A stretch of 64,000 nt of DNA from Leptospira sp. WS4.C2 (GCF_040833985.1 NZ_CP162139.1:2376001-2440000); one strand, 5' to 3'; counted from the first letter of the stretch, positions 7,878 to 16,583 are shown. The notes: generated by a model from the sequence alone, not told the origin. Numbers and translations: made by a program.

Positions 7878-8615
7878 ATGAAAACTAAACGAACTGTACA
7901 GACTAGAAAATACAATATTCTTTTTACTATCTTAGTTATTTTAGGATCGTTGAATTTAAACTCCGAACCGAAAAATAATCAAATAATAAAATTAACAAAA
8001 ATTCGCTATGTAAATACTATAAACGGAAGTTTGAGATTAAGATCAATGCCAAATATCGATTCTAAAATCATTGCACAAATACCGAATCAAAAGGAAGTAG
8101 AAATTTTAAAATTTGATGATAGTGAAGTAATCTTAAATAATATAACAGGTAAATGGGTAAAAGTAAAATACAATGGTTTTGAAGGTTGGGTTTTCGACGG
8201 ATACTTAATAAAAATCTATAATTTTTATCCGGAAGATGAATCAATGTATTTTCAATGTAATTCTGAAGATTCATATTTAAATAAGTTTAAACGATTAGAA
8301 AAAAGAAAAAACCTAAAAATCGATAAACAAAATTCAGAAACAAAAAAATATGAAGATTCTTATGAAGAAAACATCACTTCAATGACGACTGTATATCTTG
8401 GAGGAGCTTACTCTACAGTAGTATTCCCTGACAAAAGCATTAAAGATGTATTTGAATTTTACAAAGAATGTGATCCTAAATTAAAATTTGTAGATTACGA
8501 TGAAAAAAATAATCAATTCCAAATAGAATTTAGATCAGAAAGCTTTTCGTCTGAGTCCTATAAATTTGAATATAAAAATAATAAAACTTTCGTTTTAACC
8601 GGCGGCCAAGCTTAA
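7878..8615 (+). CDS. Exported protein with bacterial SH3 domain (cassette 8)
   Basis: This 245-residue protein has a basic N-terminus and a hydrophobic segment (YNILFTILVILGSLNL) that looks like a signal peptide. A bacterial SH3 domain follows: NGSLRLRSMPNIDSKIIAQIPNQ ... GKWVKVKYNGFEGWVFDGYL (about residues 40-115), the usual SLNVRSxPs...GWV pattern. The C-terminal half is unrecognised. SH3b domains bind peptidoglycan or other cell-wall ligands. ATG 7878 is chosen because AAGGA lies upstream; an upstream in-frame ATG at 7836 lies inside attC7 and is unlikely. Confidence 0.7.
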   Translation: MKTKRTVQTRKYNILFTILVILGSLNLNSEPKNNQIIKLTKIRYVNTINGSLRLRSMPNIDSKIIAQIPNQKEVEILKFDDSEVILNNITGKWVKVKYNGFEGWVFDGYLIKIYNFYPEDESMYFQCNSEDSYLNKFKRLEKRKNLKIDKQNSETKKYEDSYEENITSMTTVYLGGAYSTVVFPDKSIKDVFEFYKECDPKLKFVDYDEKNNQFQIEFRSESFSSESYKFEYKNNKTFVLTGGQA

Positions 8616-8689
8616 AAATTATTGCTTAAAATACTCTTTACAATAATCTAAAGAAATTTAGCTGAAATAACTTATTTTAAAAAGTTCCC

Positions 8690-8866
8690 GCAGCGCATAA
8701 CAGCAACTAACCGCTTCGCTTCGGCACTTGCGGCCTCGCTCGGTCTGCGACACATAGGCTTCTGGCACTCCCCTTGCCTACGCAAGTGTCGTGACCAGTC
8801 CCTAACGTCCCGTTCCGGGACTCAGGGCCAGCCTACGTCGGTTAGTCTAGTTCGTTATACGAAAGT
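8690..8866 (+). repeat. attC8 recombination site
   Basis: R'' CGCATAAC and R' GTTATACG; ACTAACCG / CGGTTAGT arms. Pre-R'' bases TTCCCGCAG mirror the cassette 8 start CAACGGGAA. Confidence 0.85.
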
Positions 8867-8877
8867 GCTTAAAAATA

Positions 8878-9687
8878 ATGACTAAACTAGAAAAATTCTT
8901 AATCTTCATAGGAATTACGGGCATACTAATAGTAATTATTCCCATATTTCTATATATTATTTTCTTCGGACTTAATATAAGTCATGATCACCGACTTTGG
9001 GCAGAATCTGGTGATTTTTTTGGCGGAATATTAAATCCTATCTTAGCATTTCTTAGTTTTATCGCTTTATTACTTACTATAAATATTCAAATAAAAGAAC
9101 ATAGAGCATCAATTCACGAACTTGAAGAAACAAAAAGAATTCATTCGGAACAATCTGTCATTTTCTCAAATCAAAATATAGAAATCATTAAGGATAAGTT
9201 TGAAAAAAGATTCTTTCAATTGATGGAAATACATAGTCGATCAGAAGAGAAATTATTTTATAAAGGTTATGCAGGTACTCTCGCTTTTCCAATCATTGAG
9301 CAAGATATAACAAGAATAATCGAAGAAAATTGGATTAAACAAAACAAAGAATTTATTCAAAAAATTCAGGACTATTTTGACGGCAATAGTGAAATTTTTG
9401 ATCCATTTTTCCGTTCGCTCATGTTTACAGTCGATTTTGTCCTAAACTTAAAAAATAAAAATATTTTTAACCAGGATGAACTTGATTTCTATTTTTCAAC
9501 AATCAGATCTCAACTTACAAAATCTAAAATGAATGTCATATTCTTTGCAGCAACAGTATTCCCTCATCCGGAATTTTCTAGAGAAAAATTAAAAAAATCG
9601 AAACTAGTTTTGAATATCTCTCATGTAAACTATATTCAAGAACTAACGACGAGATTCCCTGAATTAGTTAGTCAATTCTATTTATAA
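8878..9687 (+). CDS. putAbiC-like phage abortive infection membrane protein (cassette 9)
   Basis: The 269-residue product has two N-terminal membrane helices (residues 7-30 and about 50-70) flanking WAESGDFFGGILNPILAFLSFIAL. That block is characteristic of the putative abortive-infection C (putAbiC) family, as are the long charged helix after it and the KRFFQLMEIHSRSE segment. Family members are thought to act as membrane-anchored abortive infection effectors; the mechanism is not settled. The start is about 20 bp after attC8, so it has no evident promoter of its own. The family call rests on motif recall. Confidence 0.7.
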   Translation: MTKLEKFLIFIGITGILIVIIPIFLYIIFFGLNISHDHRLWAESGDFFGGILNPILAFLSFIALLLTINIQIKEHRASIHELEETKRIHSEQSVIFSNQNIEIIKDKFEKRFFQLMEIHSRSEEKLFYKGYAGTLAFPIIEQDITRIIEENWIKQNKEFIQKIQDYFDGNSEIFDPFFRSLMFTVDFVLNLKNKNIFNQDELDFYFSTIRSQLTKSKMNVIFFAATVFPHPEFSREKLKKSKLVLNISHVNYIQELTTRFPELVSQFYL

Positions 9688-9693
9688 TAAGCA

Positions 9694-9868
9694 CCTTCGT
9701 ATAACAGCAACTAACCGCTTCGCTTCGGGACGAGCCCTCGCTTGGGCTGCGCCACATAGGCTTCTGGCACTCCCCTTGCATCCGCAAGTGTCGTGGCCAG
9801 TCCCTAACGTCCCGTTCCGGGACTCAGGGCCAGCCTACGTCGGTTAGTCTAGTTCGTTATACGCCATT
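9694..9868 (+). repeat. attC9 recombination site
   Basis: R'' CGTATAAC and R' GTTATACG; ACTAACCG / CGGTTAGT arms. Pre-R'' AAGCACCTT mirrors the cassette 9 start AAAGTGCTT. Confidence 0.85.
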
Positions 9869-9880
9869 TTAATAAATTAA

Positions 9881-10768
9881 ATGAAAAACAAAAAAATATT
9901 AATTCTAATAACATTACTCATCGCAACTTTCAGTATTTATGCAGAAGAAGTAGAAATTAAGCAAAAAGAAAGAAAAGCGAATCAAATATATCTAAGAAGA
10001 AATAATGGATATGCTGCGCCAAATGAATTTAACATGTATAACAGCTTTTTTCCAATCTCTCTAGCATATGAAATTCCTTCTATTCAATATAACACTTTTG
10101 GATTTGTTAGATTCTTAGGTGATTCGAAGTTTAGTCTTGAAGGAAATTTTTTTGAGTATAAAAAAACCAATTCCTCTTTTGAAAGAATTAACCCTTTTAC
10201 AGATCAAATTAGCAAAGGAAATCTTGGTACTTATTATCGATCAGAACAGAACTTATTTTTAAATTATCATCTAATTGAAAATAGGATCATTCTTAACTTT
10301 GGAATACAGAGATTGCAAAGTGATTTAAGCGATGGTAGATTTGCATTTTACAACTATAATTTTTCTCAAAATTTTACTGGTATTACGGCTGGTTTGTTAC
10401 TTGAATCTCCCCGATTCTACGGTTTTTATATTTCAGCAGGATACAAATATTCTATTTTAAATGGATTTTCCAATATTAACCACACAATTGTTACTTCAGC
10501 TAGAAATTTTGAATTTTCTCAAATTAAAGACAATCCTTTCACTAAATACTATGCTACTGAAACAAAAGTTATACTAGGTTACGAATTTAATGAATCAATA
10601 TTAATATCTTTAGGCTTTATTGATCAATCCGCAAAAGTTGTTCAAAATAGAAGTCAAATTCTAACTAGTGATTCATTTTCTACGATTCTAATCAGATCAT
10701 CTATTGAATATTCAGCTAAGAATGAATATTTTGGTTCTACATTTGCCTCAATTACTTATAAATATTAA
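9881..10768 (+). CDS. Putative outer-membrane beta-barrel protein (cassette 10)
   Basis: The 295-residue protein has a clear signal peptide (MKNKKILILITLLIATFSIYA). Its mature part is rich in aromatic residues and alternating polar/apolar stretches, and it ends in TFASITYKY, an aromatic C-terminal residue typical of outer-membrane barrels. No specific family is recognised. It would lie in the outer membrane and could be a surface or phage-interaction protein. The leader after attC9 is about 25 bp. Confidence 0.65.
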   Translation: MKNKKILILITLLIATFSIYAEEVEIKQKERKANQIYLRRNNGYAAPNEFNMYNSFFPISLAYEIPSIQYNTFGFVRFLGDSKFSLEGNFFEYKKTNSSFERINPFTDQISKGNLGTYYRSEQNLFLNYHLIENRIILNFGIQRLQSDLSDGRFAFYNYNFSQNFTGITAGLLLESPRFYGFYISAGYKYSILNGFSNINHTIVTSARNFEFSQIKDNPFTKYYATETKVILGYEFNESILISLGFIDQSAKVVQNRSQILTSDSFSTILIRSSIEYSAKNEYFGSTFASITYKY

Positions 10769-10769
10769 A

Positions 10770-10941
10770 ACGGCGTATAACAGCATGGAAACGCTGCGCT
10801 TCGGCACGAGGCCTCGCTTGGGCTGCGCCACATTTCCCTTCTGTCACTCGTTTGCAGCCGCAAACTCCGTGCCAGTCCCTAACGTCCCGTTGGGACTCAG
10901 GGTCGGGAAACGTCGTCTCCACTAGTTCGTTATGCGCAATG
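10770..10941 (+). repeat. attC10 recombination site
   Basis: R'' CGTATAAC and R' GTTATGCG; TGGAAACG / CGTCGTCTCCA arms. Pre-R'' TATTAAAACGG mirrors the cassette 10 start CCATTTTAATA. Confidence 0.85.
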
Positions 10942-10950
10942 TTGCAAACA

Positions 10951-11799
10951 ATGAAAATAATAAATACGCTCTTAGAACAACTAGATTTGTCAGGTTCAGA
11001 AATGTTTGATCGGGTCATCAAGAAAGATGAGTATGAGTCTGAAGTTATGTATATTTTCCGAAGATATTCTGCTGGAAATCATCATTTAGAAAACATTAGC
11101 AATAAGATAAAAGCTGAATTATCTGAAATGAAAGAAATAGCGGAAATGAATTTTATTTCCGACACCGATACACATTTAATAAGCATTAAATCTTATTCCG
11201 AAAAAAGGAAAATATTAAAAAACGAAAGTTTTTACAGTCACGAACTAATTGCATTTTTATCAGCAATACGCAGTGGAATTGATTTCATTGCAAAATTAAG
11301 CATAAATCATATTCGCGGATTAGAAGGCGACAGTATATCAGTCATCATAAGACAAATTTCTAAAGGTGTAAATAATCCAATTTTGGAGATATACTCAGAC
11401 AAAAAAGAATGGATATTAGAACTAAGAGAATATCGAGATCGGTTAATTCATAAATTCAATTTACTTATTCAGTCTGGATACGAAATCCATAAATATCAAG
11501 AAAAAGAACAAAGAGTATTCTATCCTGTTCTAATTCCTAAATTTCTGCCTAAAAAAATGTTAGATACAAGAAAATATAGAGCTAATTTAGATACTTTATT
11601 GAATGTTCGATCATTTTCAGAAGAAAGCAGAATTCACAAGGACGGAAAAAATGTATTAGATTCATTTAAAGTCAATTACTTGCCAGATAAAGACTATATA
11701 AATATTGAAGACTTTATGCAATACCATCTATCAATGTATCAAAAACTTGCTGAATCACTGTTTAACTGGATTATTAAAAATAAGTTTAAGCTATTATAA
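10951..11799 (+). CDS. HEPN-like protein of unknown function (cassette 11)
   Basis: The product of about 282 residues is all-helical by composition and soluble. It contains LREYRDRLIHKFNLL near residue 155, an R-x4-H arrangement of the kind found in HEPN ribonucleases, preceded by a helix with SAIRSGIDFIAKL. HEPN domains often act as toxins or abortive-infection RNases. ATG 10951 gives MKIINTLLEQ; an in-frame ATG at 10939 within the attC10 flank would add four residues. Neither start has a strong Shine-Dalgarno. HEPN assignment is tentative. Confidence 0.55.
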   Translation: MKIINTLLEQLDLSGSEMFDRVIKKDEYESEVMYIFRRYSAGNHHLENISNKIKAELSEMKEIAEMNFISDTDTHLISIKSYSEKRKILKNESFYSHELIAFLSAIRSGIDFIAKLSINHIRGLEGDSISVIIRQISKGVNNPILEIYSDKKEWILELREYRDRLIHKFNLLIQSGYEIHKYQEKEQRVFYPVLIPKFLPKKMLDTRKYRANLDTLLNVRSFSEESRIHKDGKNVLDSFKVNYLPDKDYINIEDFMQYHLSMYQKLAESLFNWIIKNKFKLL

Positions 11800-11803
11800 T
11801 GCA

Positions 11804-11978
11804 ACACAGCGCATAACAGCGTGGAAACGCTTCGCTTCGGCACTGCCGGCCTCGCTTGGGCTGCGCCACATTTCCCTTCTGTCACTCGTTTGCATCCGCA
11901 AACTCTGTGCCAGTCCCTAACGTCCCGTCGGGACTCAGGGTCGGGAAACGTCGTCTCCACTAGTTCGTTAATTGCAAT
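11804..11978 (+). repeat. attC11 recombination site
   Basis: R'' CGCATAAC and an unusual R' GTTAATTG. TGGAAACG / CGTCGTCTCCA arms. The R' and following bases belong to the ORF-less cassette 12 and are complementary to that cassette's own end. Confidence 0.85.
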
Positions 11979-12276
11979 TGGTAGATTCTATTCAAAAAAA
12001 CCAGCGCGCAATTTTTCTTAAAAAGTCAGAGTCCAACTTTGCTTAAATCAATAATAGATCTTTATATCGGTTTTATTACTTTGTTAAAGATTCGAGCGCT
12101 TTAAAGAAAAGAATAAGAATTAAGAGGTTTATTTCTCTCCATTTCCTATTATTTTTTGCTCACGGTTTGCATGATTCAAAAACGATTATCGGGCTTTAAA
12201 GACCAAGAATAAGAAAGAAAATTTGCGCGCTGAGATTTCGCACACTTCGTATATTTCTCAAACACAATAGGAAACC
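11979..12276 (+). ncRNA. ORF-less, highly structured cassette 12 (copy 1), candidate non-coding RNA
   Basis: About 300 bases without a credible reading frame on either strand. Visible structure: CAGCGCGCAATTTTTC (12002-12017) is complementary, with one mismatch, to GAAAATTTGCGCGCTG (12217-12232). TTTCCTATT (12142-12150), inside that loop, is complementary to AATAGGAAA (12266-12274), outside it, giving a possible pseudoknot. Two GCTTTAAAGA...AGAATAAGAA copies form a direct repeat. A possible promoter is TTGCTT (12039) and TTATAT (12062) with 17-bp spacing. A second copy is at 20947-21240. Confidence 0.5.
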
Positions 12277-12456
12277 AACTGCAATTAACTACCGCTAACC
12301 ACTTCGCTTCGGGACTTCCGCCCTCGCTCGGCCTTCGGCACATAGGCTTTTGTCACTCCTCTTGCTTTCGCAAGCCTCGTGCCAATCCCTAACGCCTCCG
12401 CTCGGAGGCTCAGGGTCAGCCTACGTCGGTTAGCTAGTTACGTTAGTCGCAATTGC
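12275..12456 (+). repeat. attC12 recombination site
   Basis: R'' GCAATTAAC and R' GTTAGTCGC; CTAACC / GGTTAG arms. In a circular cassette 12 the R'' side (CCAACTGCAATTAAC) would pair with the cassette start (GTTAATTGCAATTGG) almost perfectly. Confidence 0.8.
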
Positions 12457-12480
12457 AAAATTATAAAAGGAAAATAAATA

Positions 12481-14076
12481 ATGATACAAAATTATAATAT
12501 TGAACTTCCATTACCAGACGGCACTAAACAAAATTTCGAAACCAAACAAACATTATTTTTTGTAGGAGCAAACGGTTCTGGAAAAACAAGAATAGGAAGT
12601 TGGATCGAATTAAGCTCAAATCAGAGAACTAAAGTTCATAGAATTTCAGCTCAAAAATCTTTATCTATGCCAGATAGTATCACGCCAGTATCAATAGATT
12701 TAGCAGAAAACAATCTTTACTTTGGTAATGAAAAGCATACTAATAATAAATCCGCTTATAAATGGGGAAATAAACCTGCTACATTTTTTCTAAATGATTT
12801 TGAGAAATTAATGGTGTATCTCTTTTCTGATGAAACTGAGTCGAATGCAAACTTTAAAACTCAATATAAATTAACAAATGAAAAAATACCTGCTCCCATA
12901 ACGAAGTTAGATATTATTAAAGGAATATGGGATAAAATACTTCCGCACCGAGAACTTTTGATCGGAGGATTAAGAATTCAAACTAAAACCAAAGGCACTA
13001 CTGAAAAAATCTATCAATCCTCGGAAATGAGCGATGGTGAACGAGTAATATTCTATTTAATCGGACAATGCTTATCCGCTCCTAAAAATAGTATAATCAT
13101 AGTAGATGAGCCAGAATTACATTTACATAAATCAATACAGAATTCCCTTTGGACTGAAATTCAAAAAAATAGACAAGATTGTCTTTTTGTATTTCTTACT
13201 CATGATGTAGACTTTGTATCAGCACAAACAGACTCAACTAAAATATGGATTAAAAACTTTGACGGATCCAAATGGGATTGGGAATTTATTGATGTAGATC
13301 AAACAGTACCAGAACCTCTTTTATTTGAAATTTTAGGCAGTCGAAAACCAATCGTATTCGTTGAAGGGAATGAAGGTAGCTTCGATGTGGGGTTATATAG
13401 ATCACTTTTAAAGGATTATCTAGTAATTCCAAAAGGTAGTTGCAAACAAGTAATTCAATCAGTAAAATCATTCAAAATAAATAAGCAGCTACACCATTTA
13501 GAAGTAAAAGGAATTATAGACAGAGATCGAAGAATGGAAGCAGAAATCGAATTATTGAAAAAAGATTCAATTTACACATTAAAAGTAGCAGAAGTAGAAA
13601 ATCTATTTTGCACAAAAGAAGTGTTAAAAATCGTTAGCTTAACTTTAGCCAGAAATCCAGACGAAGACTTTAAGCAAATATCTGATTTCATATTTCAAAA
13701 ACTATCACAAGAAATCGAGCTACAGGTCTCACTAAAGACGGCAAGAGAAATAAAATTTCAATTGAATACCTTTGATGAAAACACGAAAGATTTGAACGAA
13801 CTAAAGAAGACATTGGATAATCTCATTGCGACCATCGATATAAAGAATATTTATGATAATTTTTATGATGAATACAAAGCTATCATAGATACAAAAAATT
13901 ATGAAGAACTTTTAAAAGTGTACAATAGAAAATCATTATCTACCCAAATAAGTAAATTCTTTGACTTAAAATCTGGCAGTCTTTCTGAGTTCGTTATTAG
14001 ACTTTCTAAAACTAATCAAATAGATGAAATTAAGCAAAGCTTACTTCCTTATTTTGATGACTTTTTTAAAAACTAA
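12481..14076 (+). CDS. AAA/ABC-type ATPase fused to DUF4435 TOPRIM-like domain, PARIS-like (cassette 13)
   Basis: The 531-residue protein has an ABC-type ATPase with Walker A GANGSGKT (residues 29-36), a signature-like SEMSDGERVIFYL near 182, Walker B IIIVDEPELHLH near 205 and FLTHDVDF near 239. A TOPRIM/DUF4435-type domain follows: VFVEGNEGSFDVGLY near residue 292, KGIIDRDRR near 343 and VAEVENLF near 372. PARIS anti-phage systems pair an ATPase (AriA) with a DUF4435 nuclease (AriB), and merged single-gene forms are known; OLD-family nucleases have a similar logic. It would therefore be a phage-sensing ATPase releasing a TOPRIM effector. Function is inferred. AAGGA precedes the ATG. Confidence 0.75.
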   Translation: MIQNYNIELPLPDGTKQNFETKQTLFFVGANGSGKTRIGSWIELSSNQRTKVHRISAQKSLSMPDSITPVSIDLAENNLYFGNEKHTNNKSAYKWGNKPATFFLNDFEKLMVYLFSDETESNANFKTQYKLTNEKIPAPITKLDIIKGIWDKILPHRELLIGGLRIQTKTKGTTEKIYQSSEMSDGERVIFYLIGQCLSAPKNSIIIVDEPELHLHKSIQNSLWTEIQKNRQDCLFVFLTHDVDFVSAQTDSTKIWIKNFDGSKWDWEFIDVDQTVPEPLLFEILGSRKPIVFVEGNEGSFDVGLYRSLLKDYLVIPKGSCKQVIQSVKSFKINKQLHHLEVKGIIDRDRRMEAEIELLKKDSIYTLKVAEVENLFCTKEVLKIVSLTLARNPDEDFKQISDFIFQKLSQEIELQVSLKTAREIKFQLNTFDENTKDLNELKKTLDNLIATIDIKNIYDNFYDEYKAIIDTKNYEELLKVYNRKSLSTQISKFFDLKSGSLSEFVIRLSKTNQIDEIKQSLLPYFDDFFKN

Positions 14077-14093
14077 AATATAAATTGAATTCT

Positions 14094-14271
14094 TGCAACT
14101 GCGACTAACAGCGACTTACCGCTACGCTTCGGGACAAGCCCTCGCTCGGCCTCCGGCAAATTGTCCTCCTGTCACTCGCCTTGCTTACGCAAGCTACGTG
14201 CCAGTCCCTAACGTCCCGTTGGGACTCAGGGTCGGACAACTTCGGTAAGTCTAGTTCGTTATACGACATTT
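14094..14271 (+). repeat. attC13 recombination site
   Basis: R'' GCGACTAAC and R' GTTATACG; GACTTACCG / CGGTAAGTC arms. Pre-R'' TTGCAACT mirrors the cassette 13 start AATTGCAA. Confidence 0.85.
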
Positions 14272-14294
14272 TTAAAAAAATAATTGGATTTGAT

Positions 14295-15176
14295 ATGGAA
14301 AATTACGAAAAAGAAAAATCAAAGAATAAAATTGCTGAAACCAATAATTATTTCCGTATAATAATTATTTCACTTTTTACTGCGGTATTTTTGTGGAAAA
14401 TAAGTACTTCAACAATAGAAGTAGATCTAACTAAGTTTGATTTTAACGCTTTGCTATCAACCTTATTAGCACTCTTTTCTGTTGGGTTATCTGTATTTTT
14501 TTACTTTAAAGCTACTGATACCTCAAATCTATTCTATGATAATACATATAAATTTACAAAAGATATATCTGAAATTCTAGGTAGAATTGAAGCCGGATTC
14601 GGAGAACGATTAAGACACTTAGATGAAGGTTATTCAGGTCTTCGAGATAAATTTGGTAACACTCAAGGGATAATTCAAAGTTCTCAAAGTATTGAGAAAA
14701 CATCTCAGGAAATTGAAGAAGAAAAACAAAAACTAGAACAACAAATGAAAGAAAAGGAAGAAATTCTAGTTAGCTTAATGAACCGTGCAAAATTACAAGA
14801 AAAAGAAAAAAGCGAAATTATACAAAGTATAAAAACTAAAGATGATACAATACATACTTTAAGCAAAGAACTTCATTATCTTAAAAAGAAATTACAGAAA
14901 GAAGAACATTTAGTCAGTAATGAATTATACAACCAGTATCCTAGAAAAATCATTGAACTGCTACGATCCATCATTTTAGAATCGGTCGGTCCCGATTTCA
15001 TCATGGAAGCTCCAATGGATATAATCTCCGATAGGCTTTTGCCAATTATTAGAGAAAATTTACCTCAACGATTTATTGTGGATTTAAAAGAATTTGATAT
15101 ATTGAATAAGGAAAACCAACTTACTTCAAATGGAATCAATTTACTAAAAAACATCGCAAGAAGATCTATACATTAA
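14295..15176 (+). CDS. Two-TM membrane protein with long coiled coil (cassette 14)
   Basis: I do not recognise the family. The 293-residue product has two membrane helices (YFRIIIISLFTAVFLW near residue 20 and LLALFSVGLSVFFYF near 60). A linker with GERLRHLDEGYSGLRDKF follows, then a strongly charged coiled coil (about residues 135-215) and a compact C-terminal domain (RKIIELLRSIILESVG ... NLPQRFIVDLKEF). Membrane-anchored coiled-coil proteins occur in defence cassettes, but no motif shows the function. ATG 14295 follows attC13 by about 38 bp. An open extension upstream runs through the attC and is not coding. Confidence 0.6.
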   Translation: MENYEKEKSKNKIAETNNYFRIIIISLFTAVFLWKISTSTIEVDLTKFDFNALLSTLLALFSVGLSVFFYFKATDTSNLFYDNTYKFTKDISEILGRIEAGFGERLRHLDEGYSGLRDKFGNTQGIIQSSQSIEKTSQEIEEEKQKLEQQMKEKEEILVSLMNRAKLQEKEKSEIIQSIKTKDDTIHTLSKELHYLKKKLQKEEHLVSNELYNQYPRKIIELLRSIILESVGPDFIMEAPMDIISDRLLPIIRENLPQRFIVDLKEFDILNKENQLTSNGINLLKNIARRSIH

Positions 15177-15355
15177 AAACGTCGTATAACAGCGACTAAC
15201 CGCTACGCTTCGACACAAGGCCTCGCTCGGCCTGCGGCAAATTCCCCTTCTGGCATTCGCCTTGCTTTCGCAAGCTACATGCCAGTCCCTAACGTCCCGT
15301 TCCGGGACTCAGGGTCGGGGAACTTCGGTAAGTCTAGTTCGTTATGCGAAATGTC
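15176..15355 (+). repeat. attC14 recombination site
   Basis: R'' CGTATAAC and R' GTTATGCG. The arms ACTAACCG / CGGTAAGT carry one mismatch. Pre-R'' TTAAAAACGT mirrors the cassette 14 start ACATTTTTAA. Confidence 0.85.
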
Positions 15356-15409
15356 TTGACTTACTTCAAAATTTTGATTCTTTAATGAAAAGCTAAAGGT
15401 GTAAAATAA

Positions 15410-16300
15410 ATGATAAAAAAAATTAAAAATACATTACTAATAACGATATTCACATTATCATCAAATTGTATTAATTTTAAACAATTCCATAATTTAAGAG
15501 TTTACGATGATTGCTGCAATCGAAAGCCAAATAAAATCTATTTAACCATTAATGATAGAAAACCAAACTTAAATGACAAATTTGAAAAGTCATTTTTGAC
15601 TTTACTACAACAACTTTTATATAAAAACAATTTTTCAATTATTACTGATTTAGATCAAAAAAACAGTATATCTGAAGTAGATTCGATATATCTAAATGTT
15701 CCATTTAAATTCATAGAAGATGAAAGAATAACCGTCGGTACAGGAAAAAAATACATTACATACATTAAAGTTCCGGCCGGTCGTATCGGAATACAAGGAA
15801 AAAAAATCAATAACTCTAAATCTTCATATGAAATGTTTATATATATAAATAGTAATTATAAATATGACGAAACTTCAAAAAAATATTCAATACAAAACCA
15901 AGATTCATTACTCTATAAATTTGCTCTATTGTATTCAAGCATTATAAATAATTTATACTTTCCTACTGGATCTATTGAAGGGAAATATATTGATTTAGTT
16001 TCTGAAAATATTTACGAAATTAAGAACGAACAAGGAAAATACTTTGCTTATAATAAAAATGAAGAAATGAATTCTGAACAAAAAGAGCCATATTTAAGTT
16101 TTGATCGAATGGAAAACACTAAAATAAAAGGAAATTTTTCCCATTTTAAAGGGAAAGCGAATTTTTACAATTCTGCTGATATAACGCTAGTTCAATTTGG
16201 AAATATGCTAATTGTTAATAACCCAAAAGTTATAAAACAAAATATTCCGAATTACAAAATAGATTTTTATTTAGATGAGTATTTACTAAAAATCGAATAA
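15410..16300 (+). CDS. Putative lipoprotein (cassette 15)
   Basis: The 296-residue protein has a lipoprotein-type signal, KKIKNTLLITIFTLSSNC, with the lipidation cysteine near residue 20. The mature part is hydrophilic, with no recognised domain; a TVGTGKKYITYIKVPAG segment and a KGNFSHFKGKANF segment suggest a beta-rich fold. Spirochaete lipoproteins usually go to the inner or outer membrane leaflets. GGTG (AAAGGTG) lies upstream of the ATG. The leader is about 60 bp after attC14. Confidence 0.6.
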   Translation: MIKKIKNTLLITIFTLSSNCINFKQFHNLRVYDDCCNRKPNKIYLTINDRKPNLNDKFEKSFLTLLQQLLYKNNFSIITDLDQKNSISEVDSIYLNVPFKFIEDERITVGTGKKYITYIKVPAGRIGIQGKKINNSKSSYEMFIYINSNYKYDETSKKYSIQNQDSLLYKFALLYSSIINNLYFPTGSIEGKYIDLVSENIYEIKNEQGKYFAYNKNEEMNSEQKEPYLSFDRMENTKIKGNFSHFKGKANFYNSADITLVQFGNMLIVNNPKVIKQNIPNYKIDFYLDEYLLKIE

Positions 16301-16313
16301 ATCACAATAATAA

Positions 16314-16490
16314 GACACTTCGCATAACAGCGTGGAAACGCTTCGCTTCGGCACAAGGCCTCGCTTGGGCTACGCCACATTCCTCTCCGTCACGCTTCTT
16401 GCTCCGCAAGAAGACGCGCCGACGCTAACGCCTCTTTCAGAGGCTCAGCTACGAGGAACGTCGTCTCCACTAGTTCGTTATACGCCATGG
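16314..16490 (+). repeat. attC15 recombination site
   Basis: R'' CGCATAAC and R' GTTATACG; TGGAAACG / CGTCGTCTCCA arms with the second internal core type (CGCCGACGCTAACGCCTC). Pre-R'' AAGACACTT mirrors the cassette 15 start AATGTCTT. Confidence 0.85.
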
Positions 16491-16499
16491 CGAAATGCT

Positions 16500-16519
16500 T
16501 GCCTCAGGACATGGGTAAC
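16500..16519 (+). mobile_element. Solo left-end remnant of the IS481-type element
   Basis: The sequence TTGCCTCAGGACATGGGTAAC overlaps this span and matches the inner left inverted repeat of the three full IS copies. No transposase or right end follows. It sits about 20 bp after the attC15 GTT, the same position as in the intact copies. Confidence 0.75.
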
Positions 16520-16547
16520 GAAAAGTAAAATGCAGAAAGAAAAACCA

Positions 16548-16576
16548 TTGACACGGTATATACCATGATACATACT
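16548..16576 (+). promoter_or_regulatory. vapBC promoter and palindrome (cassette 16)
   Basis: TTGACA (16548-16553) and CATACT (16571-16576) are spaced 17 bp. A perfect 10-bp palindrome GGTATATACC (16555-16564) lies in the spacer, a probable autoregulatory VapB operator. Confidence 0.7.
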
Positions 16577-16583
16577 CTCATTT

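Noticed and set aside
12171..12212. A 13-codon frame (MIQKRLSGFKDQE) in the ORF-less cassette
   Set aside because: Very short and without a ribosome binding site; the structural signals in the cassette are far stronger.
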